From CAWBUW01 sp963792075 (GTDB taxonomy: Bacteria > Chloroflexota > Anaerolineae > Anaerolineales > UBA4823), in the NCBI GenBank assembly GCA_963792075.1, contig CAWBUW010000002.1:1-64000 (forward strand): a DNA stretch of 64,000 nt. Reading direction: 5' to 3'. The notes under the pieces are model-generated. The model searched no databases. It was not told the origin of the DNA and worked only from the letters and a program-made list of their open reading frames with translations. The stretch's first letter is position 1, and every line of letters starts with the position of its first letter. Below are positions 8,900-18,176 of this stretch, piece by piece. The position numbers and the translations under genes are program-made.

Positions 8900-10233
8900 G
8901 GCGGCTGCTGCGTAAGTTATTCTGGCGGGGCGTACAGTTCATGAACGGCTTCCTGGAAGGCGATCAGTTGTGGGGGCGCGTGCGCCTGGCGATCCTGCTG
9001 GGCCTGTTCTTGCTTCCGGCGCTGACCGCGGTCATGATCGAATTTCCGCTGCGCCAGGCTGCTTCCGATGCGTTCTATGCCGGCAATCCCTGGATGAAAG
9101 CCGCCCCCTTGTCGACCCTGGTGCCTGAGCCGCTGATCCGTTTGTTGGTTTTGACTTTCTCGATGCGTTTATTGCGCTTTGTTTTGATTTCTTTCGTGGC
9201 CTTGTCTACGGCCATGTTGGCCGGTGCGGGCTTCGTCCAGGACGTGTACGAGCTGCAAGATTATTGGTCAGCCTTACGCTACCTGATCGCATCCATGTTC
9301 TCGATTGCTTACCCGGTCCTGCATATTGCGGATGGGAAAAAGCAGCTTGGGCCAGACGAGGTGAACACGCTGGCGGAGATCGGGGGGCCCGGCTATGTGC
9401 TGATCGCGCCGGGGAATGCAGTGCTCTTCGAACGCCTGCACCATCCCTCCAACGTGCGCGGAGCGGGTTTTCATTTCATCACCCGCTTCGAGTCCATCAA
9501 AGAAATTGTGGACCTGAAAGACCAACACTGGAATGTGGATAAACTCCAGGCGATCTCCAAAGATGGCCTGGTGGTCAACACCCATGATGTCCACCTGCGC
9601 TTCCGCCTGTGGGGCAGCCATAGGGAAGGCGGGATTACCGGGCGTAACCCGGTCATCCCTTATCCTTACTCGATCCAGGCGGTGCGCAACCTGGTGTACA
9701 ACCGCCAGGTGCGCCCGGATGGCATCCCCTCCTGGGGGCAGGCGGTGCAGTTAGTGGTGGATGGCGAAATCCAAAATTATATTCGCAAGAACCCGGTGGA
9801 TGCGGTAACGGCTCCGGAACCGGGCAGGAACCCGCGTGAAGAGATCAAGAAGGCCATCCTATCCCCTGGCGTGCGCGCTGCGCTGCGCAATCTTGGCACA
9901 GAGCTGGTGTGGGTGGATATTGGCAACTTCACCATCGAGAATCCTGGCGTAGAGGAGCAGCGCATCCAAACCTGGGGTTCGCGCTGGGAAGGCGAGGCGG
10001 ACCTGCTGCGCGCCAAGGGGGAAGCTGCTCGCGGCGCCACGATTGAAATGGCGCGCGCCGAGGCGCAGGCGGAGCTGCTCAACCGGATCGCCGATGGCCT
10101 GAACGAGATGGACCCGCTCGTGCTGCAGGATAACCAGGGGCGCATGGCCCGGCTGTTCCTGCTCAAGGTGGCGCAGGTGCTGGAAGATTTGCGCAGGCCA
10201 TTTAATCAACCGCCCACGGATAAAGAGCCGTAG
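8896..10233 (+). CDS. SPFH/band-7 domain membrane protein
   Basis: 445 residues. Two or three N-terminal membrane helices (LAILLGLFLLPALTAVMI, LLRFVLISFVALSTAMLAG) are followed by an SPFH domain (GPGYVLIAPGNAVLFERL, IKEIVDLKDQHW, AISKDGLVVNTHDVHLRFRL). An alanine-glutamate-rich helix follows (GEAARGATIEMARAEAQAEL), typical of stomatin/prohibitin-like scaffolds. SPFH proteins oligomerise at membranes and organise partners or proteases. It shares the motif TWGSRWEGEADLLRAKGEA with the preceding gene (FETWRARWQGEAS). Start overlaps the upstream stop by 4 bases; the next gene begins 1 base after its stop. Confidence 0.78.
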   Translation: MRRLLRKLFWRGVQFMNGFLEGDQLWGRVRLAILLGLFLLPALTAVMIEFPLRQAASDAFYAGNPWMKAAPLSTLVPEPLIRLLVLTFSMRLLRFVLISFVALSTAMLAGAGFVQDVYELQDYWSALRYLIASMFSIAYPVLHIADGKKQLGPDEVNTLAEIGGPGYVLIAPGNAVLFERLHHPSNVRGAGFHFITRFESIKEIVDLKDQHWNVDKLQAISKDGLVVNTHDVHLRFRLWGSHREGGITGRNPVIPYPYSIQAVRNLVYNRQVRPDGIPSWGQAVQLVVDGEIQNYIRKNPVDAVTAPEPGRNPREEIKKAILSPGVRAALRNLGTELVWVDIGNFTIENPGVEEQRIQTWGSRWEGEADLLRAKGEAARGATIEMARAEAQAELLNRIADGLNEMDPLVLQDNQGRMARLFLLKVAQVLEDLRRPFNQPPTDKEP

Positions 10234-10234
10234 T

Positions 10235-12712
10235 ATGCTGCGCCCGCGATCTTTTGTGCGCACACCCACGTTTGTCGTCCTGGTGGCGACGTTTTTGCTG
10301 TTTTCGCTTTACCTGTCTTTGATAGGCGACCAGGGGAACGCGGTGCGCTTCTTCCGGGGCGACCGCAACCTTTACGTGAGCATGCAGGATTATGGCCGTT
10401 TGGTGCAGTACGAGGTATTCAAAGAGGATATCGGCTCGGCCGCTGCGACGCGTGCGCTGGCCCTCGTAGGTAATAAGAAGATTGCCACTTTGGAAAACCC
10501 GCCTCCCAAAGCGCTCCGCTTGAAGATCAAGAAAGTCGGGGAAGTGGATTTACCCGGCAGTGTGGTCAGCTCCGCTGCAGCTTCGAATACGCTGTTCGTC
10601 GTGGACCGGTGGAATGGGATTTATCGCCTGGGAGATAACCTCGCAGACAAGCCCAGGCCCCAAAAGACTTCGTTCTTTGGGGCGCGCGACATCGCTGTGA
10701 TGGAGGATTACGCTTTTGTATCCGGCGGCCCGGCCGGGATCTATATTTACGATACAGCGATTCCCGCTGCGACCATGGTCATCACCGGGTTTGTCGATAC
10801 CCCTGGGACTGCGGATGCATTATGGTTGGTGAGCAGGAACCTCAAAGATTCCACCCAACAGCGGAATGAACAAACCGGCTTGATCGAGACGGTGGTGGTC
10901 ACACGCACGGTGCCCGGCAAACTCTGGGTTGCGGATGGAGATGCAGGCGTCTTGTTGCTGGATGTTTCCGTACCCTTGAATCCCACCGAGATCACGACGA
11001 TCAAGCCGGGAGGGCACGTTTACGACGTATTTGTGGATGCCTCCCGCCTGTACGTTGCGAAGGGCCTGAAAGGCTGGTCCTTGATCAACGTACGGGACCC
11101 GAAGAATGTTGCCCCCCTGGTCGAACGGGATACGCAGGGAGAAGTACGGGATATCGCCGCAAATGAGAACTGGATTGTGGTCGCCAATGGCAGCGGCGGA
11201 TTATTGATCTATGCCAATTCGATCAATCCGGCTGAGATTCCCCAGGAGCCGGTTGTGTTCGACACGCCAGGCTTTGTCTCCGGCGTCGAGCTGGTTAACA
11301 ATTATGCCTTGATTGCGGATGGTGTGGAAGGAATACGCGTGATTGACCTGGCGAATCCGGCGCTTCCGGTAGAACGCGCCGCCGCGAGCACGCCAGGGGC
11401 GTATACCCTGCGACAGATGCTGGCGTATGGGGGGATGCCCAAGGGCAGCACCGAGCGCGAAAAATACGATTTGACGATGAAGGATATCCGCAACGAAATG
11501 TTCATGCTCATCTTCGGGACGGTGCTGATATTCCTGCCCATTTTTGCCATCACCCTGCCGGCGAGCGATTTGAGTTATTGGCTGCAGAGCAAACGTGGAC
11601 GCCCGGTGGTGGTGGAAGGTGGACAGGTCATCTCGCACCAGGAACAGGAACACGCTGCGCTGGTGCGCGCCATCCATATCGATTCTGCCAGCGCAGCGGC
11701 GGTAGTTGATCCGGCAGGCGCACGCTGGCTGGGACCCGGTTTGGGTTTCCTCCAGCCCGCCGAGCGCTTGAGCCGCACACTGGATATCCGCCCGATGCTG
11801 CTGTTGTGCGGGCCAGAGCTGCAGGAAGATCCCTTCGCCGCGTGGCTGGAGGGCGAGAGCGACCTTCAGCAAAAACAACGCCAGGTGCGGCGGATGCAAA
11901 CCTCGGCAAAGACGCGCGATAATCGGGAGATCGTGCCCAACCTCCTGGTGGATGTGCGTGTCGCCGGCAGGCCGGGGGAGGGTGGCAGTGAGTATGGATT
12001 CTCGGCCGAAAACGCACAGTTAGCCATGCGGCCTGAGATGGAAACGTACGCGCACACGCTGCCTTTCATGGCCTCGGCGCAGGGCTGGCAGGAATTGGTG
12101 ACCAACCTGGCGACCCGCTTGTGGTTCTTTTACCTGGGAAAGTATTCGTTACCGGAGCTGTTTGCGCCACAGCCGGACCCGCAAGGAGTGTTCGGCGCCC
12201 GGCTGTTGACCGGTTTGCAGCGGGTGGAGTGGATGATGCAGCATCACCTGACAGATGCCCGCGTGCCCCGGCTGGATGAAAACGGCCAACTGACCGCCCA
12301 GACGATGCGCAGCTCTGAATACGAGGCGCTGCTGCGCCGCGGCTTGAGCGTGGAACGCTTGCAGGTAATTAACCTGCGCCTGGAAAAGGAAATCAGCTCG
12401 GAGTACCTGGCCGCCTGGCAGGCTACCTGGCCCACACGAACTCAGGAAAAGCTGCAGCAGAGCACAGTTCAGGATATACAGGTGCAGCAGGATGCACGCC
12501 AGGCCGCGCAGCAGCGTTTTGGAGAAATTGTGTCGCGCCCGCTCCGGGCCCTGCAGCGCCAACCGCGCCAGCCTGGCGCGGACCTGGGGAAGAAAGAAAT
12601 GTTGACCAGCCTGGTGCGCGGTACCCTGAACTTGAAGGAGCTGGACGAGGGGATCCGCCGGCGCTTGAACGAGCTTTTGGCCTGGTTGGAGGGTTGGACC
12701 GATGGCTCCTGA
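10235..12712 (+). CDS. Membrane protein with LVIVD-like beta-propeller and SPFH-like C-terminal region
   Basis: 825 residues. Residues ~10-28 form a signal-anchor (TFVVLVATFLLFSLYLSL). Residues ~110-390 hold repeated blades like NTLFVVDRWNGIYRL, YAFVSGGPAGIYIYD, LYVAKGLKGWSLINV and YALIADGVEGIRVID, the LVIVD-type propeller pattern, presumably outside the membrane. A second helix (FMLIFGTVLIFLPIFAI) leads to a cytoplasmic C-terminal part resembling the operon's other products (IVPNLLVDVRVAGRPG; SEYLAAWQATWPTRTQE; glutamine-rich helix). The fusion would couple an external sensor or scaffold with an internal SPFH-like ring. It overlaps the next gene by 11 bases. Confidence 0.65.
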   Translation: MLRPRSFVRTPTFVVLVATFLLFSLYLSLIGDQGNAVRFFRGDRNLYVSMQDYGRLVQYEVFKEDIGSAAATRALALVGNKKIATLENPPPKALRLKIKKVGEVDLPGSVVSSAAASNTLFVVDRWNGIYRLGDNLADKPRPQKTSFFGARDIAVMEDYAFVSGGPAGIYIYDTAIPAATMVITGFVDTPGTADALWLVSRNLKDSTQQRNEQTGLIETVVVTRTVPGKLWVADGDAGVLLLDVSVPLNPTEITTIKPGGHVYDVFVDASRLYVAKGLKGWSLINVRDPKNVAPLVERDTQGEVRDIAANENWIVVANGSGGLLIYANSINPAEIPQEPVVFDTPGFVSGVELVNNYALIADGVEGIRVIDLANPALPVERAAASTPGAYTLRQMLAYGGMPKGSTEREKYDLTMKDIRNEMFMLIFGTVLIFLPIFAITLPASDLSYWLQSKRGRPVVVEGGQVISHQEQEHAALVRAIHIDSASAAAVVDPAGARWLGPGLGFLQPAERLSRTLDIRPMLLLCGPELQEDPFAAWLEGESDLQQKQRQVRRMQTSAKTRDNREIVPNLLVDVRVAGRPGEGGSEYGFSAENAQLAMRPEMETYAHTLPFMASAQGWQELVTNLATRLWFFYLGKYSLPELFAPQPDPQGVFGARLLTGLQRVEWMMQHHLTDARVPRLDENGQLTAQTMRSSEYEALLRRGLSVERLQVINLRLEKEISSEYLAAWQATWPTRTQEKLQQSTVQDIQVQQDARQAAQQRFGEIVSRPLRALQRQPRQPGADLGKKEMLTSLVRGTLNLKELDEGIRRRLNELLAWLEGWTDGS

Positions 12713-14096
12713 AACGCCTCGCCCTGAAGATCGTTTGCAAGAATGGTTCTCCGGCCTGCCTGGGCCGTTGCGCCAGGCATTGGAGATGGTGCAGGGCACC
12801 AGCGCAGATAGCGCCTGGCTGCGGCTGGCCCTGGGAGCAGTCCTCCTGCCTCTGGTCTACCTGGGGCTGAAGATCATGATCGGTGATCTCCCCAACATGC
12901 TGGATAACCTGTTCAAGGGTTTCGAGAATTTGGGGAGGTTGTTCGATCTGTTTTTGCGCCTGTTCTTCCCGGCCCAGGTGGCGGAGACCGTCCCCAAGGC
13001 GCCCGATATCTATGCCCAACTGCCCAAAGTGGGGCCGCAAGCCTCGCTGCTGGATTCGCTGGGTTTGCTCTTCAAGCAGATCGATGGTGACAACCTGCAA
13101 GGCGCAATCGTCTTCTTCTTGATCCCCTTGATCTGGGCATTGGGGCGGGCCGTGTACATTTTTGAGGAAACCTATCGCCTGCACAGCTTCCGGGCAGTTG
13201 CAGAGAACCTGGCTGCGGCTTATTTCCCGCCTTTCCGGCGGAAGATGGTGGTGCGCGACTCCAGCCTGGTGATGGATACCACCACGATCCATCCGCGGCG
13301 AGTGGGGGGCCCCCTGCGGCTGGAGGTGGATCGGGACAGCCTGGCAGTGATGGAGCAGCGGGATGGTGCGGTGCGTATGATTACCGCCACCAGCCGTCCG
13401 GTGGACATCAACGCATTCGAGCGACTGCACCGGGTGCTCGACCTGCGCCCTCAGACGCTTGTGCTGACGCAAGCGCTGCTCACCCGAGATGGCGTCCCCG
13501 TGGTGCTGCGCCGGGCGCGCTTCACTTGCTGCGTCCGCCGCTCAGAAAATGGCGTGGACCTGGGAGCGGCGCATAACCTGGTATATCGCCACTGGTTGGG
13601 AAAAAGCTGGGAGGATCCGGAAGCCCGGCAGCGGGATACGCGCCGCCTGGTAGAGCGTGAGCTGGCTCAGTTTGTCAGCCGCGAAGTGGATTTGGATGAC
13701 CTGGTGCAGTACTGGGTGCCGCCGCCTGTTTTGAAAGCTTTCCCGGTGGAAAGGCAGGCGCTGCAGGAGTTTGTGGCCTATTTCAACAGCCGCAGCGAGC
13801 ATGGCTTACAGCTTACCTGGAGCGGAGAGGGCCAGTGGGAGCCGCCAGAGAGCCTGGTGAGCCCGGAGTTGACCCCCACCCTGGAGGCCTGCGTGCAGGA
13901 CCAGTCACTGCGCATACGCCTGGCGCGCATCATCCCGCGACAGTATACTGAGCAGGAGATTTGCCGGTTGGCAGGTGAAGTCGTACAGCAGTACGATGTA
14001 CTGAACGCACAAAAAGCAGACGAAGAAACGATTGTCCGCCAGCTCGTGGCGGTCTATACCCGCATCCTGAAAGATTGGGTTGCGGATACTGTGTGA
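12702..14096 (+). CDS. Membrane protein of the SPFH-like operon
   Basis: 464 residues, fourth gene of the operon, overlapping the third by 11 bases. Two hydrophobic segments (LGAVLLPLVYLGLKIMI and IVFFLIPLIWALGRAVYIF) flank an amphipathic stretch. The cytoplasmic part (VVRDSSLVMDTTTIHPRRVGG, LRPQTLVLTQALLTRDGVPV, FVSREVDLDDLVQYWV) has the same strand order as the SPFH-like parts upstream but is more diverged. No catalytic motif is visible. Function unknown; the context says a component of one membrane complex. Confidence 0.5.
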   Translation: MAPETPRPEDRLQEWFSGLPGPLRQALEMVQGTSADSAWLRLALGAVLLPLVYLGLKIMIGDLPNMLDNLFKGFENLGRLFDLFLRLFFPAQVAETVPKAPDIYAQLPKVGPQASLLDSLGLLFKQIDGDNLQGAIVFFLIPLIWALGRAVYIFEETYRLHSFRAVAENLAAAYFPPFRRKMVVRDSSLVMDTTTIHPRRVGGPLRLEVDRDSLAVMEQRDGAVRMITATSRPVDINAFERLHRVLDLRPQTLVLTQALLTRDGVPVVLRRARFTCCVRRSENGVDLGAAHNLVYRHWLGKSWEDPEARQRDTRRLVERELAQFVSREVDLDDLVQYWVPPPVLKAFPVERQALQEFVAYFNSRSEHGLQLTWSGEGQWEPPESLVSPELTPTLEACVQDQSLRIRLARIIPRQYTEQEICRLAGEVVQQYDVLNAQKADEETIVRQLVAVYTRILKDWVADTV

Positions 14097-14108
14097 CCTT
14101 GCCCTGGT

Positions 14109-15065
14109 GTGCCTATGCTAAGCGAGTTTTCCCCCTCCCCCCACTCTCCGGTGCTTGTGATCGGCGCAGCCAGCGTGGATATCATCGCCTGGCTGAAAGG
14201 AGATTTCCGCACCGGTACCTCGAACCCGGCGCAAATCCGCTCTTCATTCGGTGGCGTGGCGCGTAACGTAGCGGAGAACCTGGCGCGCCTGGGACAGCCC
14301 GTGCGCCTGCTGACCGTGGTGGGCAGCGACCAGGCGGGCGAGAAGCTGCTGCAGGAGATCGAAGCTGCGGGGGTAGATATTGGCGCTGTCAGGCGCAGCG
14401 ACCAGGTCGCGACCGGCACCTACCTGGCGATTGTGAACCTGGCCGGCGAAGTGCAGTCCGCGCTGGATGATATGAACGCCACCACTTTGATCTCGCCGGA
14501 ATATATGCGCGCCAGCCAGGATTTGTTCGCGGATGCTTCTGCGGTGTTTGTGGATGGCAATATCCCCAAAGAAACGCTGCGCACCGTGCTCTCCCTGGCG
14601 CACAAGGCCGGCCTGCCGGTGTGTGCGGATCCAACCTCGGTGAGCCTGGCGATTAAATTCAAACCTTATTTGAAGCGCCTGGCGATGATCACCCCTAATT
14701 CGTCGGAGGCGGCGGTCCTGACCGGCCTGCCGGTGGTGGTTTCTCGCCGGCGTGAGGCGCTGCAGGCGGCCAAGGAATTGGTCAGTGCCGGCACCGGCAT
14801 CGTGATCGTCGCCCTGGCCGCCTTTGGCGCATGTTACGCTACCTCGGAGACGGGGGGCCATGTACCGGCGATCAAGACCACGGTGGTAGACCCGACCGGC
14901 GCAGGCAACGCCATGACCGCCACGGTGCTCTTCGCTTTGTTGAATGATATTCCGTTGGATGACGCCGTGCGCCTGGGCGTTTCGGCGGCCTCCTTGACGC
15001 TTCGCCATGGCGGCGCGGTGCTGCCCGACCTCTCTCTGGAAAAATTGTACGATGAGCTTCAATGA
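14109..15065 (+). CDS. psuK: PfkB-family kinase, probable pseudouridine kinase
   Basis: Ribokinase-fold kinase of about 318 residues. N-terminal VLVIGAASVDIIAWLKG and the GG motif SSFGGVARNVAENLARLG, and the C-terminal PfkB signature DPTGAGNAMTATVLF. The usual catalytic Asp of DTxGAGD is replaced here by Asn in GAGN, which is also seen in pseudouridine kinases as I recall them. Pseudouridine kinase makes pseudouridine 5'-phosphate in the cytoplasm for the adjacent glycosidase, which overlaps by 14 bases. The start may be GTG 14109 or ATG 14115. The adjacency to psuG makes the substrate assignment much stronger than the sequence alone. Confidence 0.82.
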   Translation: MPMLSEFSPSPHSPVLVIGAASVDIIAWLKGDFRTGTSNPAQIRSSFGGVARNVAENLARLGQPVRLLTVVGSDQAGEKLLQEIEAAGVDIGAVRRSDQVATGTYLAIVNLAGEVQSALDDMNATTLISPEYMRASQDLFADASAVFVDGNIPKETLRTVLSLAHKAGLPVCADPTSVSLAIKFKPYLKRLAMITPNSSEAAVLTGLPVVVSRRREALQAAKELVSAGTGIVIVALAAFGACYATSETGGHVPAIKTTVVDPTGAGNAMTATVLFALLNDIPLDDAVRLGVSAASLTLRHGGAVLPDLSLEKLYDELQ

Positions 15066-15956
15066 TCTGATCGCGATCGCAGGCGAAGTCTTACAGGCCT
15101 TGCAGGATCACCGGCCGGTGGTGGCGCTGGAGTCCACCGTCATCACGCACGGGCTGCCATATCCCCAGAACCTGGAGCTGGCGCAGGACATGGAACGGGA
15201 AGTGCACCGCCAGGGCGCTGTCCCGGCTACGGTCGGAGTGCTGGATGGGCAGGTTTGGGTGGGGCTGGAGCCTGAAAAACTCTCCCGCCTGGCAAGCGGG
15301 CAGAATCTGCGCAAGATCTCCGCGCGATTTTGCCTCGGCCATTGCCCAGAAAGCCAGCGGAGGCACGACGGTTGCCGGTACGCTCATCGCTGCGCACGCC
15401 GCGGGCATCCGGGTATTTGCCACCGGCGGGATCGGCGGGGTGCACCGCAATGCGCCGTTTGATGTTTCTACCGACCTGACCCAACTGGCGCGTACCCCCC
15501 TGGTGGTGGTATGCGCCGGGGCAAAATCCATCCTGGACCTGCCTGCCACGCTGGAGATGCTGGAGACTCTGGGCGTGCCGGTGCTGGGATACCAGACGGA
15601 CGAATTCCCGGCTTTTTATGCGCGCAGCAGCGGGCTGGGGGTCAGCGCCCGCGCCGAGAGCCCGCAGGAAGTGGCCGCGATCGCCCGCGCCCACTGGGGG
15701 CTGGGGCTGGAACTCGGCGGTGCTGGTGGCGCAGCCGCCCCCGGCCGAGTCTGCTTTACCGGCAGAACAGATTGAAAGCGTGATCGCGCAGGCAATGGCC
15801 GAGGCGCAGGCGCAGCGCATCCACGGCCAGGCCATGACCCCCTTCTTGCTCCGGCGGGTGAGCGAGCTGAGCGGCGGGGCCAGTCTGCAAGCCAACCTGG
15901 CCTTGTTATTGAACAACGCCACCCTGGCCGCACAAATCGCAATCCACCTATCTTAA
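15052..15956 (+). CDS. psuG: Pseudouridine-5'-phosphate glycosidase, two frameshifts
   Basis: Cleaves pseudouridine 5'-phosphate to uracil and ribose 5-phosphate (a C-C glycosidic bond). Conserved blocks are VVALESTVITHGLPYP, SGGTTVAGTLIAAHAAGI, FATGGIGGVHRNAPFD, CAGAKSILDLPATLE and GYQTDEFPAFYARSSGL, then VLVAQP, SVIAQAMAEA and a long C-terminal helix. All lie in order but in three frames: breaks at about 15322-15325 (KIS to RDFASAIAQ) and about 15717-15721 (GLGLELGG to VLVAQP). Total length is near the family norm (~300 residues). Either inactive or carrying two base-call errors. It overlaps psuK. Confidence 0.85.
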
Positions 15957-15987
15957 TCTAATGTAACTTCTCAATAACTTGGGGTGT

Positions 15988-16036
15988 GGGGTGTGTGCAG
16001 TGCGGGCAGCGAAGCTGCCCGCACTGCACACACCCC
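15988..16036. terminator. Perfect 23-bp-arm palindrome between convergent genes
   Basis: Left arm 15988-16010 (starts GGGGTGTGTGCAGTGC), loop GAA, right arm 16014-16036. It sits between psuG and the convergent gene at 16127 and could end transcription from both sides, although no strong T-tract follows. It is preceded by ACTTCTCAATAACTTGGGG, which is repeated at 62599-62617. Confidence 0.65.
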
Positions 16037-16126
16037 AATTCCCTCTTTCGCCCCGCCCTGGGGCGGGGCAGGGGGTGGGGAACGCAGGGCTTTCGGACTT
16101 TAAGAAAGCCCTGCGCGTATTTTTGG

Positions 16127-17332
16127 TTACGGTGCGGGCGTGTTCGACGCCTGCTTGGTCGGGGTTGGAGTCACCGGCGTTTTGGTGTTGGTGGGCATGT
16201 GCGTGAAGGTGGCGGTGGGGGGCGCCGGCGTGTGGGTGGGCATGCGTGTGAAGGTAGCCGTGGGCGTGGCGCTGGGCGGTCGCGGGGTGCGGGTGAGCGT
16301 TCGGGTCGGTGTCTGGCTGGGCGCGCGGGTTGAGCTGGGCGCGGGTGTCTGGCTGGGAGCGCGTGTGAGCGTAGGCGCGGGTGTCTGCGTGGGCCTCGGA
16401 GTGCTCGTGTTGGTGCGGGTGGGGCGCGGCGTGCGCGTCGGGGTCACTGTGGCGGTGGGACGCGGCGTACGCGTGGGCTGCGGGGTAGCGGTGGGCTTGG
16501 GGGTGCGTGAGGGGGTGGCCGAAGGCGGCGGGGTGGGCGCATCGCCCTCCACCGTGAACCGGCCGGAGACCAGCCAGCTCAGCCCGACGAAGATCTGCAC
16601 CTCATACTCACCGGGCTGCCAGGCGGTGGGCTCTGCTTCCCAATCGCTGTAGCCGATGCCGCCCGTACCGCCATCCCAGGGCTTGCTCTCATAATGCACC
16701 AGCTCGGAACCGCGGAACCATAATGCAGTCCATTGGGCTCCCACGACCATTTGGTCGTAGGAGAACTGGGCGTAAAGGTGCCCCACCGGGTTGGTGAAGG
16801 TGGTGTTGGGCTCGATGGGGATGAAGTTTTCATCCAGCGCCCGGGCGAATTGGAGTGGGCTGAAAACGCTGTTGGGGTTGGGCGTGACCGAGGAGGTGAA
16901 CTCGTTTTCGATGGCCAGAGGCATGTGCGGGGTGGGGGAAGGGGTGGGAGTATCCGTCACCGAAGGGGTCGGGGTGATGGTGGGGGTCAGCGTGATCGTG
17001 GGTGAGAGCGTGATCGTGGGGGTGAGCGTGATGGTGGGCGTGAGCGTGGGGGTGCCCGTGGGGGGCAGGAATTTGTAAATGACCGGCTCGGCAAAGCGAC
17101 CGACGACCAGGGCAGCCAGGAACAATACCGCGGAGATAAAGATCAAGCGCCAGCCGGAGAGCATGCGGTCGCGGCGCATACGGAAGAACTTGAGGGAGCG
17201 CGCTTTGCGCACGGCGCGTATGCCGGACCACAGGCTGATCACGATGATCAAAGCCAGGATGACCAGGGTGGTCTGAACGGCTGCTCGAATGTCGAGGTTT
17301 AAATCCATTTCTAACACCAAACGGGGCTGCAC
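16127..17332 (-). CDS. Membrane protein with long Pro-Thr-rich repeats
   Basis: 401 residues. Two N-terminal membrane helices (TTLVILALIIVISLW and IFISAVLFLAALVVG). A Thr-Pro repeat linker follows (TPTITLTPTITLSPT), then a globular domain around residues 155-270 (FARALDENFIPIEPNTTF, YAQFSYDQMVVGAQWTALWF, YEVQIFVGLSWLVSGRF). That domain resembles small extracellular beta-sandwich domains with an aromatic W...W pattern. A second, ~130-residue Pro-Thr-Ser-Arg tail completes the protein. The start may be 17305 (MDLNLDIRA). Probably a cell-envelope protein with a surface-exposed tail. The low-complexity DNA produces long spurious open frames on the other strand. Confidence 0.75.
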   Translation of the reverse strand: MQPRLVLEMDLNLDIRAAVQTTLVILALIIVISLWSGIRAVRKARSLKFFRMRRDRMLSGWRLIFISAVLFLAALVVGRFAEPVIYKFLPPTGTPTLTPTITLTPTITLSPTITLTPTITPTPSVTDTPTPSPTPHMPLAIENEFTSSVTPNPNSVFSPLQFARALDENFIPIEPNTTFTNPVGHLYAQFSYDQMVVGAQWTALWFRGSELVHYESKPWDGGTGGIGYSDWEAEPTAWQPGEYEVQIFVGLSWLVSGRFTVEGDAPTPPPSATPSRTPKPTATPQPTRTPRPTATVTPTRTPRPTRTNTSTPRPTQTPAPTLTRAPSQTPAPSSTRAPSQTPTRTLTRTPRPPSATPTATFTRMPTHTPAPPTATFTHMPTNTKTPVTPTPTKQASNTPAP

Positions 17333-17379
17333 AGATCACGCCGCGCGGGCCCCTGTGAATCTTTCGCCCGGATAGGATT

Positions 17380-18153
17380 CTATTCGCGTACGGGCTCGGC
17401 GGCAACCGGGTTGCTGAGCGAGCCGATGCCATCAATTTTGACTTCGACCGTATCGCCCGGTATGAGCGGGCCAACGCCGGCCGGGGTACCGGTGAGCAGG
17501 ATATCGCCGGGTTCGATGGTCATGAAGGAGGAGACAAAGGCGATCAACTGCGGCACCTGGAAAACCATGTCGTGGGTAGAAGCCATCTGGCGCATTTCAC
17601 CGTTGACGTGGCAGGTGATCAGGGCATCGGTAGGGTCGAACTCGGTGTCGATCCAGGGGCCGAGGGGGCAGAAGGTGTCGAAGCCCTTGGCGCGCGTCCA
17701 CTGGTTGTCGCGGCGCTGCAGGTCACGGGCGGTAACGTCGTTGGCGATGGTGTAGCCCAGGATGTAGCTGCTGGCAGCGGCAGGGTCGATCCGGCGGCCG
17801 CGGCGGCCGATCACGATGGCCAGCTCGCCCTCATGTTCGACACGCTGCGACTGCGGCGGCACGAGGATCGTGTCGCCAGGTCCGATCAAGGTCGTGGGCG
17901 GCTTGAGAAAGATCAAGGGCACGTCCGGGACTTCGGCGTCATGTTCCTTGGCGTGCTCGGCGTAGTTGCGGCCGACGCAGATGATCTTGGACGGCAGCAC
18001 CGGCGGGAGCAGGCGCACTGCCTCCAACGGCAGTTCGGCGGGCAGGCGGCGGAACTCGCTGAAGGGGCTGCCTTCGACGCCCCCCACCTTGTCTTCTAGG
18101 ACCCAGCCGTAGGCAGGAGGTTGGTTTTTGGCTTCGTAGCGGATAAAACGCAT
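17380..18153 (-). CDS. Fumarylacetoacetate hydrolase (FAH) family protein
   Basis: 257 residues with the FAH C-terminal domain: IICVGRNYAEHAKEHD, PLIFLKPPTTLIGPGD, the metal ligands in VEHEGELAIVIG and YTIANDVTARDLQ, and the end block GDILLTGTPAGVGPL. FAH-family enzymes hydrolyse or decarboxylate C-C bonds in acylpyruvates and 2-oxo-hept-3-ene-1,7-dioates. The substrate cannot be read here; acylpyruvase or oxaloacetate decarboxylase activity is common for this size. It lies 23 bp after the RpiR regulator gene, suggesting an operon. Confidence 0.88.
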   Translation of the reverse strand: MRFIRYEAKNQPPAYGWVLEDKVGGVEGSPFSEFRRLPAELPLEAVRLLPPVLPSKIICVGRNYAEHAKEHDAEVPDVPLIFLKPPTTLIGPGDTILVPPQSQRVEHEGELAIVIGRRGRRIDPAAASSYILGYTIANDVTARDLQRRDNQWTRAKGFDTFCPLGPWIDTEFDPTDALITCHVNGEMRQMASTHDMVFQVPQLIAFVSSFMTIEPGDILLTGTPAGVGPLIPGDTVEVKIDGIGSLSNPVAAEPVRE

Positions 18154-18176
18154 GGTGTGGAATCTCCGTTGAGTAA

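Noticed and set aside
12423..13472. Open frame of 349 codons on the minus strand
   Set aside because: Antisense to two overlapping operon genes; Gln/His-rich low-complexity content typical of shadow frames.
16140..16652. Val/Gly-rich open frames on the plus strand opposite the Pro-Thr-rich gene
   Set aside because: They are the complement of Thr-Pro repeats; no independent support.
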